Notes: generated by a model not told the origin, from the letters alone. DNA of 42,004 nt from Dyella choica (GCF_003977665.1 NZ_RYYV01000028.1:1-42004), one strand, 5' to 3'; counted from the first letter of the stretch, positions 17,705 to 25,902 are shown. Translations and numbers: made by a program.

Positions 17705-19348
17705 ATGGGATTCCTGCAAGACGCTCCGCAACTCGCGCACCCGTACCGCAACGATCGCTTGCTGACCGCCCTGCTCGATCGCGTGCTTCCGACCGAGCGG
17801 CGTGCCGCGCTGGACGCCGACCTGGACGCCTTGGGCGACTATGCCCTGATGGCATTCGAACGGCGCGCCCGCAGCACGCGCAGCAAGCCTGTCCTTACGC
17901 AGTGGGATGGCTGGGGCCGCCGCGTCGACCGGGTCGAACTGACCCCGGCATGGCAGGAAGGTCCCGGGCTCACGACGCGCCACGCCATTCTTGCCAGCGG
18001 ACATGAAGCCCACGAATTCGCGCGGCTGGAGGAATTCGCGCGCGCCTACGTCTATCACGTCGCCAGCGAGTTCTATACCTGCCCGTTAGCGATGACCGAT
18101 GGCGCGGCCACCGCCCTGAAAGCCTCCGACAACCGGGCTTTGATCGATCGCGCCCTGCCGCATTTCCTGAGCCGGGAGGTCGACCGGTTCTGGCTGTCCG
18201 GGCAATGGATGACGGAAAACACCGGCGGCTCCGATGTAAGCAACACCGAAACCGTGGCCAGGCAGGATGCCGAAGGCCAATGGCGTCTGTACGGCCGCAA
18301 GTGGTTCAGCTCCGCGGTGGTGGGCGAAGCCGCACTGGCTCTCGCCCGGCCAACCGGCGCAGGCCATGGCGCCGCATCGCTCGCGCTGTTCTACGTGGAA
18401 ACGATGCACGGCGCAGAGCGCAAGCCGGAGCTGGTCATCGATCGCCTGAAGGACAAGCTCGGTACGCACGAACTGCCCACCGCGGAAATCCATCTGGAAG
18501 GCTTGCCTGCCTGGCCCGTGGGTGAACTCGCACACGGTGTGCGACAGATTGCGCCGATGCTCAACATCACCCGCACGTGGAACGCAATCGGGGCCGTTGC
18601 CGGCATGGCGCGCGCGATCAGCCTGGCCCGCGATTACGCCCTGCGTCGCAGTGCGTTTGGCCGTCTATTGCTTGAACATCCCTTGCATGCGCAAACGTTA
18701 GCTGACATGCAGGCCGAATTCGAAGGCGCTTTTGCGCTGGTCTTCGAAGTAGCCCAACTGCTGGGACGTGTGGAACAAGGCATCGCATCCGCGCATGAAG
18801 CCACTTCGCTGCGCCTGCTCACGCCGCTGGTGAAGCTGTGGACCGGCAAGCTGGCGGTCAAGCTCAGCTCCGAAGCGCTGGAATGCTTCGGCGGCGCCGG
18901 CTACATCGAAGATACCGGCCTGCCGCAGTTGCTGCGCGATGCGCAGGTGTATGCGATCTGGGAAGGCACCACCAACGTGCTGTCGATGGACAGCCTGCGT
19001 GCATTGGGCAGCAACGATGGATTCGCCGCCTTGCGCAAACTCATCGGCCACTGGCTGAAGCCCGCTCACAACACGCAGGCTTCGTTTACCGTGCACGCGG
19101 CGCTGGATGCGGCCGCCATGCATCTGGATGAAAAGAAGCTCGATCGCTCCACGCTGGAGGCCGGTGCACGCGGAATCGCCTTAACCCTGGCGCGCTGTGC
19201 AGCGGCGGCGCTGCTGGCGCGCCAGGATGCCTGGTCGACGGCGCACGGCGACAAGCGACCGTCGGCAGCGCTCCGCCGTTTCCTGGGTCACGGCCTGCTG
19301 CGCCTGGCGGACATCGACGGGGAAGATACGCGCCTGCTGCTGGAATGA
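17705..19348 (+). CDS. AidB-like acyl-CoA dehydrogenase family protein
   Basis: The product has 547 residues, close to E. coli AidB (541). Visible features are an N-terminal domain ending HPLAM-like TCPLAMTDGA, the FAD loop WMTENTGGSDVSNTET, LYGRKWFSSA, and a C-terminal helical domain with NITRTWNAIGAVAGMARAISLARDYALRRSAFGR and the flavin/acyl site ECFGGAGYIEDTGLPQLLRDAQVYAIWEGTTNV. AidB is an FAD protein of the adaptive alkylation response that binds DNA. AidB and catabolic acyl-CoA dehydrogenases of this length are hard to separate by eye, so the specific role is inferred. It stands alone on the plus strand between the DUF2069 and asparaginase genes. Confidence 0.88.
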   Translation: MGFLQDAPQLAHPYRNDRLLTALLDRVLPTERRAALDADLDALGDYALMAFERRARSTRSKPVLTQWDGWGRRVDRVELTPAWQEGPGLTTRHAILASGHEAHEFARLEEFARAYVYHVASEFYTCPLAMTDGAATALKASDNRALIDRALPHFLSREVDRFWLSGQWMTENTGGSDVSNTETVARQDAEGQWRLYGRKWFSSAVVGEAALALARPTGAGHGAASLALFYVETMHGAERKPELVIDRLKDKLGTHELPTAEIHLEGLPAWPVGELAHGVRQIAPMLNITRTWNAIGAVAGMARAISLARDYALRRSAFGRLLLEHPLHAQTLADMQAEFEGAFALVFEVAQLLGRVEQGIASAHEATSLRLLTPLVKLWTGKLAVKLSSEALECFGGAGYIEDTGLPQLLRDAQVYAIWEGTTNVLSMDSLRALGSNDGFAALRKLIGHWLKPAHNTQASFTVHAALDAAAMHLDEKKLDRSTLEAGARGIALTLARCAAAALLARQDAWSTAHGDKRPSAALRRFLGHGLLRLADIDGEDTRLLLE

Positions 19349-19403
19349 TGGCCTGAGCCAGACCGGTTAGAATGCACGCTCTCCCCCGACGCCACTTTCG
19401 ATC

Positions 19404-19895
19404 ATGCAGCATCTGACCATCGTCACCACCGGCGGCACCATCGACAAGATCTACTTCGACGACAAGTCGGACTACAAGATCGGTGCGCCACAAATCGGCG
19501 ACATCCTCAGCCAGCTGGGCGTCGCGTTCCAGTTCGACGTGATTCCGATCCTGCGCAAGGACAGCCTGCACATTACCCAGGAAGATCGCGTACTGATCCG
19601 CTCGGCCATCGAAGCGCAGCCCAGCCGGCACGTGCTGGTGACGCACGGCACCGACACGATGGTAGAGACCGCGCAAGAACTCGCCGCCATCAAGGGCAAG
19701 GTGATCGTGCTTACCGGCGCGCTGAACCCCGCGCGCTTCCAGGGCTCGGACGCGGTGTTCAACATCGGCTGCGCGGTGGCCGCGGTGCAGACGCTGCCCG
19801 ATGGGGTTTACATCGCCATGAACGGCCGCGTGTGGGATCCGGCGAAAGTACGCAAGAATCGCGAGGCGAACCGGTTCGAGGAAACGGGCGGCTGA
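19404..19895 (+). CDS. Single-domain L-asparaginase-like protein
   Basis: The product has 163 residues and covers only the N-terminal domain of type I/II asparaginases. It keeps both catalytic signatures, TTGGTIDK (residues 8-15) and LVTHGTDTMVETA, plus the lysine-bearing segment GKVIVLTGALNPARFQGSDA. It ends at MNGRVWDPAKVRKNREANRFEETGG, exactly where the linker to the second domain would begin. Stand-alone versions of this length are, to my recollection, found in other gammaproteobacteria, so it may be a complete small enzyme or binding protein. Alternatively it is a truncated gene: a 118-bp inverted-repeat element starts 35 bp beyond its stop. Full activity would need residues normally supplied by a dimer partner. 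Confidence 0.82.
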   Translation: MQHLTIVTTGGTIDKIYFDDKSDYKIGAPQIGDILSQLGVAFQFDVIPILRKDSLHITQEDRVLIRSAIEAQPSRHVLVTHGTDTMVETAQELAAIKGKVIVLTGALNPARFQGSDAVFNIGCAVAAVQTLPDGVYIAMNGRVWDPAKVRKNREANRFEETGG

Positions 19896-19929
19896 TTCAG
19901 ACCTGGCACGCTGCCAAATCCCGCCTCAC

Positions 19930-20048
19930 CGTCATTCCGGCGCAGGCCGGCATCCAGTGTCGAAACGCCGTGCGAAGCACTCAACACCTGGTTTTGCGTC
20001 CTTAGGACAGGTATTTGAACTGGATTGCGGCCTGCGCCGGAATGACGG
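19930..20048. repeat. 118-bp inverted-repeat element (MITE-like), asparaginase-sufT gap
   Basis: A 29-bp left arm (19930-19958, beginning CGTCATTCCGGCGCAGGCC) is matched in inverse by a right arm (20019-20047, ending GGCGCAGG complement then GGAATGACG), with two mismatches. About 60 bp of unrelated sequence lies between. CGTCATTCC...GGAATGACG-ended intergenic elements of this kind are scattered through many proteobacterial genomes. There is no open reading frame inside. It fills the space between the convergent asparaginase-like and sufT genes. Confidence 0.8.
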
Positions 20049-20051
20049 GCT

Positions 20052-20609
20052 TCAAAGCATCCCTGTTTCCAGCTTCGCCGCTTCCGACATCATCGAGTGA
20101 TTCCACGGCGGGTCGAACACCAGGTCGACGTCTGCTTCCTTGACGGTCGGGACCAGTTCGAGCTTGGTGCGCGCATCATCGACCAGCACGTCGCCCATGC
20201 CGCAACCCGGCGCGGTAAGGGTCATCTTCACGTACACCTTGCGCTCGTCCGCGGCGATGGTCTCCAGACTCACGTCGTAGACCAGGCCAAGCTCCACCAC
20301 ATTGATCGGAATCTCCGGGTCGAACACAGTGCGCAACTGCTGCCAGACCAGGTTTTCCACGTCCGAATCCGTGGCGTCCTCAGGCAGCTGAAGCGGCGGC
20401 GGCGGCTCCTTGCCCAGGGCGTCGGCATCGTTGCCGGCGATGCGGAACAGGTTGCCTTCCACGTACACGGTAAAACTGCCGCCAAGCGCCTGCGTGATGT
20501 AGCCCACCTGGCCGGCCGGCAGCACCACGTTCTCCCCCTGGGGCACCATGACTGCGTTGCAATCCCGTTCCAGGGTAAAGGGCTCGCTGCTAAGACTGAA
20601 ACCGCTCAT
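20052..20609 (-). CDS. sufT: Fe-S cluster maturation protein SufT
   Basis: The product has 185 residues. An N-terminal SufT-specific part (about 1-75, with NAVMVPQGENVVLPAGQVGYITQALGGSFTVY) is followed by a MIP18/DUF59 domain (about 85-180) with the signatures VFDPEIPINVVELGLVYDV and TLTAPGCGMGDVLVDD. The PGCGMG loop holds the conserved cysteine. SufT supports Fe-S protein maturation and is usually coded beside sufS/sufU or sufBCD; here it stands alone, ending against the inverted-repeat element. About 210 bp upstream, up to the membrane-protein gene, contains no gene I can support. Confidence 0.92.
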   Translation of the reverse strand: MSGFSLSSEPFTLERDCNAVMVPQGENVVLPAGQVGYITQALGGSFTVYVEGNLFRIAGNDADALGKEPPPPLQLPEDATDSDVENLVWQQLRTVFDPEIPINVVELGLVYDVSLETIAADERKVYVKMTLTAPGCGMGDVLVDDARTKLELVPTVKEADVDLVFDPPWNHSMMSEAAKLETGML

Positions 20610-20820
20610 GCCATCTCTTGGAAATCATTAAGGAAAGCCGACCGGTGGCGATCCGGTCCCCTATTATGCGGCCACCCGCGCGGCCTGTCCCCAACATCAG
20701 GCCCAATCCACCCAATCTCAAGGCCATGGCCTGGCTAAATTAAGTCACGTTAAGATGCCCGCTTTGCCTTGCTGCAGGACACCGCGTGACCCAGCCCCCC
20801 GCCATCCATCGTGACCCGAC

Positions 20821-21264
20821 ATGAGCATGCGCCAGCTCGCCGGTGAATGCTTCGCCTTGTTTTGCGCCGTCATGCTCGGCTTGGCGGCCGGGGCCGTCTG
20901 GCTGCTGCCTACCGTATTCCTGCACCGGCCGCTGCCCTGGCTGGCGGTGCTTGCAGGCTGGCTGCTCGGTGTCGCCATCAGGCAGTGGGTGCATGGCAAG
21001 AAGTGGAACGCCGTGGCACTGGCAGCGCTCGCTACGGTGGTGGCAAGCGCGTACAGCCGCGTACTGATTACCGCGGTCAATATTTCTGCGATGACCGATT
21101 ACGGTTTGCTCGGCGCGGCGCGTACTGCGGGCCTGCCCATGCTGCTGGACCTTACGCGACTGGCAACCAGCAAGCTGGACATAGTCTGGACTGCAGCGGG
21201 CGTCGTGGTTGCGGCAGTGACGGCGATGCGTTCGCCTGCCGCAACATCGCGCAAGCAGAATTAG
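20821..21264 (+). CDS. Uncharacterised small membrane protein
   Basis: This 147-residue protein has about three or four hydrophobic helices: LFCAVMLGLAAGAVWLLPTVF, LPWLAVLAGWLLGVAIRQWV, AVALAALATVVASAYSRVLI and the C-terminal LDIVWTAAGVVVAAVTAM. I do not recognise the family. The pattern of a short cytoplasmic KKWN loop between helices 2 and 3 and a conserved-looking YGLLGAARTAGLPMLLDLTRLAT segment may help a profile search. It converges on pntB with a 4-bp overlap of the stops, which argues for an old arrangement. The reading frame is credible because codon use matches the neighbours. Confidence 0.7.
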   Translation: MSMRQLAGECFALFCAVMLGLAAGAVWLLPTVFLHRPLPWLAVLAGWLLGVAIRQWVHGKKWNAVALAALATVVASAYSRVLITAVNISAMTDYGLLGAARTAGLPMLLDLTRLATSKLDIVWTAAGVVVAAVTAMRSPAATSRKQN

Positions 21265-22733
21265 CCGTCCAGCGTTTTCAGCTGCGTCACCAATTGGCCG
21301 GCCGCCGCCTGGCCGTCACCATAGAGCATCCGCGCGTTGTCCGCGTAGAACAGCGCATTCTCGATCCCGGCAAAGCCAGTGCCCTTGCCGCGCTTGACCA
21401 CGATCACCTGCTTGGCGTCGGCCACATCGAGAATCGGCATGCCGTAGATCGGCGAGGACGGATCGGTTTTCGCCACCGGATTGACCACATCGTTGGCGCC
21501 GATCACCAGCGCGACGTCGGTAACGGGAAATTCCGGATTGATGTCTTCCATGTCCACGATGAGGTCGTACGGCACGCCGGCCTCGGCAAGCAGCACGTTC
21601 ATATGGCCGGGCATGCGGCCCGCCACGGGATGGATGGCGAATTTCACTTTCACCCCGCGGGCGATCAGCAGTTGCGCGAACTCCCACACCTTATGCTGCG
21701 CCTGTGCCACCGCCATGCCGTAGCCGGGCACGATCACCACGCGCTCGGCATAGGCCATCATCACCGCGGCATCGGCGGCTTCGATCGGCTTCTGGCTGCC
21801 GCTGATGGCTTGCGCCGCACCTCCGGCCGCCGCACCGAAATTGCCGAACAGCACGTTGCCGATCGAGCGATTCATGGCCTTCGCCATCAATTGTGTCAGC
21901 AGCGTACCGGCCGCACCTACCACCATGCCGGCGATGATCATCGCCTCGTTCTGCAGCACAAAGCCCTCGAACGCCACGGCCAGGCCGGTAAAGGCGTTGT
22001 AGAGGGAAATCACCACCGGCATGTCGGCGCCACCGATCGGCAGCGTCATCAGCACGCCGAACAGCAACGCCAGTACGAAGAACGCGCAGACCAGGGCAAT
22101 CGTGATGTGCCCGGTGGCCAGCACCACGCCCGTCACCACCGCTGCCGCCAGTACCAGCAGGTTCACCGCCTGTTGGCCGGGAAAGACGAACCGCCGGTCC
22201 AGCCAGCCCTGCAATTTGGCGAAGGCGATCAACGAACCGGAAAAGCTCACCGAGCCGATCAACGCCCCGAGCACACCCAGGGCCAAGGCCACCGGGCTGA
22301 GCGGTGTGACGGCGGCCGCCTCGCGCAGCGGCGACCAGCTTTCCGGCATCAGCGGAAGGGTGTTCGGCGCCATCACAAGCGCCGCAAGATCCTGCGCATG
22401 GCTGACCAGCTCGGCTGCGCCGATTGCCGCTGCAGCGCCACCACCCATGCCGTTGTAGAGCGCCACCATCTGCGGCATGGCGGTCATCGCCACCCGCCTT
22501 CCCGACCACCAGGCCGCGGTTACGCCGACCACCACGGCGGCGATGATCAAGCCGCGGTTGTGCATGTCCGGCAACAGCAGAGTGGCCAGCACCGCCAGCA
22601 GCATGCCAAAGCCTGCCCACACGATGCCGCCACGCGCCGTGCGCGGGGAGCTCATGCGTTTCAGGCCGAGGATGAACAAAAGAGCTGCGATGAAATAACA
22701 GGCGTCGATCAGCGTTTGCGGCCAGGCCATCAC
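21261..22733 (-). CDS. pntB: NAD(P) transhydrogenase subunit beta
   Basis: The product has 490 residues. The N-terminal about 270 form the membrane domain dII (many helices, for example GGIVWAGFGMLLAVLATLLLP and ALVCAFFVLALLFGVLMTLPIGGADMPVVISLYNAFTG). The C-terminal domain dIII binds NADP(H), with the loop VIVPGYGMAVAQAQHKV and GANDVVNPVAKTDPSSPIYGMP. PntB, with the two alpha parts, couples proton entry to hydride transfer from NADH to NADP+, making NADPH. The start overlaps the stop of the alpha membrane part. The other alpha part is separated by a sigma-factor operon on the opposite strand. Confidence 0.97.
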   Translation of the reverse strand: MMAWPQTLIDACYFIAALLFILGLKRMSSPRTARGGIVWAGFGMLLAVLATLLLPDMHNRGLIIAAVVVGVTAAWWSGRRVAMTAMPQMVALYNGMGGGAAAAIGAAELVSHAQDLAALVMAPNTLPLMPESWSPLREAAAVTPLSPVALALGVLGALIGSVSFSGSLIAFAKLQGWLDRRFVFPGQQAVNLLVLAAAVVTGVVLATGHITIALVCAFFVLALLFGVLMTLPIGGADMPVVISLYNAFTGLAVAFEGFVLQNEAMIIAGMVVGAAGTLLTQLMAKAMNRSIGNVLFGNFGAAAGGAAQAISGSQKPIEAADAAVMMAYAERVVIVPGYGMAVAQAQHKVWEFAQLLIARGVKVKFAIHPVAGRMPGHMNVLLAEAGVPYDLIVDMEDINPEFPVTDVALVIGANDVVNPVAKTDPSSPIYGMPILDVADAKQVIVVKRGKGTGFAGIENALFYADNARMLYGDGQAAAGQLVTQLKTLDG

Positions 22734-23038
22734 TTGGCCTCCCCGCTGCGCTGTCCCGGCTTGCTGGATTTGAACATCTCCAGCATGCGCTCGGTGACCA
22801 CGTAACCTCCTGCCGCGTTGCCGGCACCCAGGAGTACGCCGATGAAGCCAATCGTAAGTTCAAACGACGTATGCGCATGACCTAGCGCTATCATGGCGCC
22901 AACCAGCACAATGCCGTGGATGAAGTTGGAGCCGGACATCAATGGCGTGTGCAGGATCACCGGTACCCGCGCGATGATTTCGTAGCCCGTGAACGCGGCC
23001 AGCATGAAGACATAAAGTGCCAGGAACCCATCCAGCAT
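22730..23038 (-). CDS. pntAB: NAD(P) transhydrogenase subunit alpha part 2 (membrane)
   Basis: This 102-residue protein has three membrane helices: DGFLALYVFMLAAFTGYEII, then RVPVILHTPLMSGSNFIHGIVLVGAMIALG, and LTIGFIGVLLGAGNAAGGYVVTERML. It is the split-gene counterpart of the C-terminal membrane end of E. coli PntA. The ATG at 23038 is chosen because a G-rich site lies just upstream; ATG at 23044 is an alternative. The stop overlaps the pntB start, so the two are coupled. It lacks an adjacent alpha part 1 gene upstream, which is found 1.7 kb away on the same strand. Confidence 0.93.
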   Translation of the reverse strand: MLDGFLALYVFMLAAFTGYEIIARVPVILHTPLMSGSNFIHGIVLVGAMIALGHAHTSFELTIGFIGVLLGAGNAAGGYVVTERMLEMFKSSKPGQRSGEAK

Positions 23039-23197
23039 GTGCATCCCCCGCCAATCGGTCATATTCACCGCATCATACGGTGAGCGGGTCGCCGTGATCC
23101 ATGGCATTGCGCCACACCGTGAGGCCAGCGGAGGCCCCGGGCCAGCGCCAAAGTCAACCTGCGCGGGCTTCGTGCGTTGATGGCGAGAGTCGAACAG

Positions 23198-23830
23198 ATG
23201 GAGCCCCAGGATGCTCGCCCCGACGATCCGGAAAATGGCGCCATGAGCGGCGTCTCAGCCGTTTTCGAGGCGGAACTTCTTGCGCAGGACGGCCAAGCCG
23301 CGCCGGCCAGCCTGGACGCGTTCCTGGCGAGCATGGAGCGGCGGGCTTTCCGTATGGCCGAGCTGCACCTGGGCAACCGCGAGGATGCGCTCGATGCCGT
23401 GCAGGACGCCATGCTCCGCCTGGTCAAGCATTACCGCGGCAAACCCGCGGGCGAATGGACGCCGCTGTTCTGGGGCATCCTGCGCCGGCGCATCGTGGAT
23501 CTGCAGCGCCGCCGCAAGGTGCGCTCCATCGTGGTCGGCTGGCTGGGTGGCGGCCACGACGAGGACGGTGACGAGCTACCGGCCTGGGAACCGGCCGATA
23601 CAGGTCCGGACCCGTTGGAAAAATTGCATGGAGAACAGTCCTACGCGGACATGGCTGCAGCCGTAAAGAAACTTCCGCAGCGACAGCGCGAAGCCTTCAT
23701 CCTGCGCGTGCTCGAGGGGCTGGACGTGGCCGAAACTGCCATGGCGATGGGCTGCTCGGAGGGCAGCGTGAAAACCCACCTCTCGCGGGCCATGCAACAC
23801 CTGCGCGAGCAACTGGAGGAGTGGCGATGA
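23198..23830 (+). CDS. ECF-type sigma-70 factor
   Basis: The product has about 210 residues. Region 2 spans roughly 35-110 (FLASMERRAFRMAELHLGNREDALDAVQDAMLRLVKHY, WGILRRRIVDLQRRRKVR). After an acidic linker, region 4 (about 155-205) has LPQRQREAFILRVLEGLDVAETAMAMGCSEGSVKTHLSRAMQHL, a helix-turn-helix recognising -35. The start is uncertain: ATG at 23198 has GAGAG 8 nt upstream, with ATG at 23180 and 23243 also possible. It is followed through ATGA by a DUF3619 gene and then a DUF3106 gene, a trio known from Burkholderiales and xanthomonads. That makes the DUF3619 protein a candidate membrane-anchored partner or anti-sigma. The stimulus is unknown. Confidence 0.9.
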   Translation: MEPQDARPDDPENGAMSGVSAVFEAELLAQDGQAAPASLDAFLASMERRAFRMAELHLGNREDALDAVQDAMLRLVKHYRGKPAGEWTPLFWGILRRRIVDLQRRRKVRSIVVGWLGGGHDEDGDELPAWEPADTGPDPLEKLHGEQSYADMAAAVKKLPQRQREAFILRVLEGLDVAETAMAMGCSEGSVKTHLSRAMQHLREQLEEWR

Positions 23831-24201
23831 ACTCGTCCGACAAACAATTCGCACAGCGCGCCCGCGCGCTCTACCAGGAGGCGACCCAAAGCATCGATCC
23901 GGTGACCGCCGGACGTTTGCGCGCTGCACGCCGCACTGCCCTCGAAGCTGCGACTGCCTCGCCGCACCATCGCGCACGCGTGCTGCTACCGGTGAGCGCG
24001 CTGGCTGCCGTGGGCTTGGCCGCGCTCATGATCTGGCAGCCCGCTCCCGGCCCGCAGCCCGAAGGCAAGCAAGTGGCCATAGTCGAGCAAGAGAATGAAT
24101 TCTTGCCCTCCAATGCCGATAAAGCCGATCCTGGCCTTTACCAAAATCTCGACTTCTATAGCTGGCTCGCTGCCAACGACAGCAGCCAGGACAAACGCTG
24201 A
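23827..24201 (+). CDS. DUF3619-like membrane protein, possible anti-sigma partner
   Basis: This 124-residue protein starts at the ATG that overlaps the sigma gene stop (ATGA). The N-terminal 55 residues are cytoplasmic and charged (DKQFAQRARALYQEATQSIDPVTAGRLRAARRTALEAA). One membrane helix follows (VLLPVSALAAVGLAALMIW, about 59-77), and then a short tail with EFLPSNADKADPGLYQNLDFYSWLA. Topology and position match the DUF3619 family coded directly after ECF sigma factors. A role as anti-sigma is inferred from position and topology only, since it has no zinc-binding HxxxCxxC motif. Confidence 0.78.
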   Translation: MNSSDKQFAQRARALYQEATQSIDPVTAGRLRAARRTALEAATASPHHRARVLLPVSALAAVGLAALMIWQPAPGPQPEGKQVAIVEQENEFLPSNADKADPGLYQNLDFYSWLAANDSSQDKR

Positions 24202-24204
24202 TCC

Positions 24205-24720
24205 ATGCTGCTACAAAGAATGCGACTGCCAAACCTGCTGGTCTTTGTGTTCGGTCTGACGATCGCAGTACCGTCGTACGCGCAGGGTACGCATCCATGG
24301 GGCAGCCTGAGTCCGCAGCAGCAATACCTGCTTGCGCCGCTGCAGTCGCAATGGAGCACCCTGCCGCCGGCACGGCAGGATCATATGATCCAGCGAACCC
24401 AGGAATGGATGAAGCTTCCGCCGGAACGCCAGCAGGAAATCCGCGAGCGGATCCAACGCTGGCAGCAGATGACGCCCGAACAGCGTGAACAGGCGCGCCA
24501 GAACCAGCATCTGTACGAAAACCTGCCGGCCGACAAACAGCAGCAGCTGCACGAGGCCTTCAAGCGCTACCAGCAACTTTCGCCTGATCAGCGTGAGGAG
24601 CTGCGCCGGCGATGGCAGCAACAGTCGCCCGAAGAACACCGGCAATGGCTGGATCACATGGGGCCGCATTCGACCTTGCCTGCAGGGCGCGCCTTCGGCA
24701 TGCCTCGCGGCCGGCACTGA
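24205..24720 (+). CDS. DUF3106 exported protein with 18-residue tandem repeats
   Basis: The product has 171 residues, with a signal peptide (LLVFVFGLTIAVPSYAQ, cleavage about residue 27). The mature part is made of exact 18-residue units starting at residue 35: LSPQQQ..., LPPARQ..., LPPERQ..., MTPEQR..., LPADKQ..., LSPDQR.... Each unit opens with a proline-containing cap and continues as a charged, amphipathic helix with a W/Y near position 16. This is the DUF3106 pattern. The function is unknown; the location is periplasmic by inference. It follows the DUF3619 gene by 3 bp and is last in the sigma-factor operon. It converges on pntAA with a REP variant between them. Confidence 0.87.
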   Translation: MLLQRMRLPNLLVFVFGLTIAVPSYAQGTHPWGSLSPQQQYLLAPLQSQWSTLPPARQDHMIQRTQEWMKLPPERQQEIRERIQRWQQMTPEQREQARQNQHLYENLPADKQQQLHEAFKRYQQLSPDQREELRRRWQQQSPEEHRQWLDHMGPHSTLPAGRAFGMPRGRH

Positions 24721-24723
24721 AGC

Positions 24724-24746
24724 GTAGATTGGGGTGCAAACCCCAA
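24724..24746 (+). repeat. GTAG REP variant between DUF3106 gene and pntAA
   Basis: GTAG (24724-24727), then TTGGGGT (24729-24735), a GCAA loop and ACCCCAA (24740-24746) form a 7-bp stem. The sequence differs from the main REP stem but keeps the GTAG head and 4-nt loop. It lies in the 29-bp space between two convergent genes and may serve both 3' ends. Confidence 0.65.
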
Positions 24747-24749
24747 CGA

Positions 24750-25850
24750 TCAGGCGTTGAACAGCACCTCGCCGTTGCGCGTCACGCAACTCTTCGCTAC
24801 CAGCTCGTCGTCGAAATCAGGCCGCAGCGCACCGTCGCGTACCAGCAACTCGGCAAAATTGTAGATGTTGCGTGCGTACATCTCCGAAGCATGCAAGGGT
24901 GCGCCGGCCGCGAGACTGAGCGGCCCGAGGATGGTCACGCCACCGTGCTCCACGCGCTCGCCGGGACGTGTAAGTTCGCAATTGCCGCCGCTGTCGGCAG
25001 CAAGATCGACAATCAACGCGCCTGGCTTCATGCCTTCGACCATCGCGGTCGTGAGAATCTTCGGCGCGGCACGCCCTGGAACGGCCGCTGTGGTGACCAC
25101 CGCGTCGAAGGCTTTCAAGAGCTCCGCCAGCGCCTGCTGCTGCGCCGCGCGCTCTTCCTGGGTGAGTTCGCGCGCATAGCCGCCGCTGCCGGCCGCGCTC
25201 ACTCCCAGCTCCAGGAATTTCGCGCCCAGCGATTCGACCTGTTCGCGGGTTTCCGGACGCACGTCGTAGCCTTCGATTTGCGCACCGAGGCGCCGCGCGG
25301 TCGCAATGGCCTGCAAGCCGGCCACGCCGGCACCGATCACCAGCACGCGCGAGGGCCGGATGGTGCCGGCCGCCGTGGTCAGCATGGGAAAGAATTTCGG
25401 TGCGTTCTCGGCGGCGATCAGCATGGCGCGATACCCCGCCACCGCGGCTTGCGAACTGAGCACATCCATCGCCTGTGCACGCGTGGTACGCGGCAACAGT
25501 TCCAGCGCGAACGCGGTGAGCTTCTTCTGCGAGAGCGTCGAAACGCGTGATGCCGCACCGTGTGGACGCAACTGTCCTACTACGACGACGCCTTCGCGCA
25601 GGCCGGTCAGCGCCGTGTCGTCCGGTGGCAATACGCACGCCAGCAGATCGGCCTGGGCCAGCACCTCGGCGACGCTACCGAATTCAACATCCGCATAACT
25701 TGCATCCGGAAAGCCCGCTGCCCTCCCGGCATCCTGTTCGAGCAGCACGCGCAGCCCCTTGCCGCGCAGTTTCTTTGCCACTTCCGGCGTGATCGCCACG
25801 CGGCGTTCGCCGGCGGCGGTTTCGCGCAATGCGGACACGGTGATCGACAT
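24750..25850 (-). CDS. pntAA: NAD(P) transhydrogenase subunit alpha part 1 (NAD-binding)
   Basis: The product has 366 residues, the soluble domain dI. An AlaDH/PNT N-terminal part begins with RETAAGERRVAITPEVAKKL and includes QLRPHG. The NAD-binding Rossmann domain follows, with VLVIGAGVAGLQAIATARRLGAQIEGYDVR and RPETREQVESLGAKFLEL. The C-terminus has IYNFAELLVRDG. It binds NADH and donates hydride to PntB. The start is ATG at 25850 with GGAGAT 5 nt upstream. In most split pnt operons this gene is followed directly by the membrane alpha gene; here 1.7 kb with three opposite-strand genes intervenes, so it probably has its own transcript. Confidence 0.96.
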   Translation of the reverse strand: MSITVSALRETAAGERRVAITPEVAKKLRGKGLRVLLEQDAGRAAGFPDASYADVEFGSVAEVLAQADLLACVLPPDDTALTGLREGVVVVGQLRPHGAASRVSTLSQKKLTAFALELLPRTTRAQAMDVLSSQAAVAGYRAMLIAAENAPKFFPMLTTAAGTIRPSRVLVIGAGVAGLQAIATARRLGAQIEGYDVRPETREQVESLGAKFLELGVSAAGSGGYARELTQEERAAQQQALAELLKAFDAVVTTAAVPGRAAPKILTTAMVEGMKPGALIVDLAADSGGNCELTRPGERVEHGGVTILGPLSLAAGAPLHASEMYARNIYNFAELLVRDGALRPDFDDELVAKSCVTRNGEVLFNA

Positions 25851-25902
25851 CGGCCATCTCCTGCGGATGAGTCTTCCCATCCTAGCCTATGCGCAGGTTA
25901 GA

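Noticed and set aside
20847-22805. A 652-codon plus-strand open frame across the membrane-protein gene and antisense to pntB
   Set aside because: It is Arg/His/Gln-rich with no domain, and PntB on the other strand is unmistakable. The length follows from codon bias in the antisense frame.
23039-24749. The sigma / DUF3619 / DUF3106 cluster as a mobile island
   Set aside because: There is no transposase, integrase, target duplication or tRNA boundary, composition matches the neighbours, and the trio is a known chromosomal operon in other bacteria. A rearrangement is as likely as transfer.
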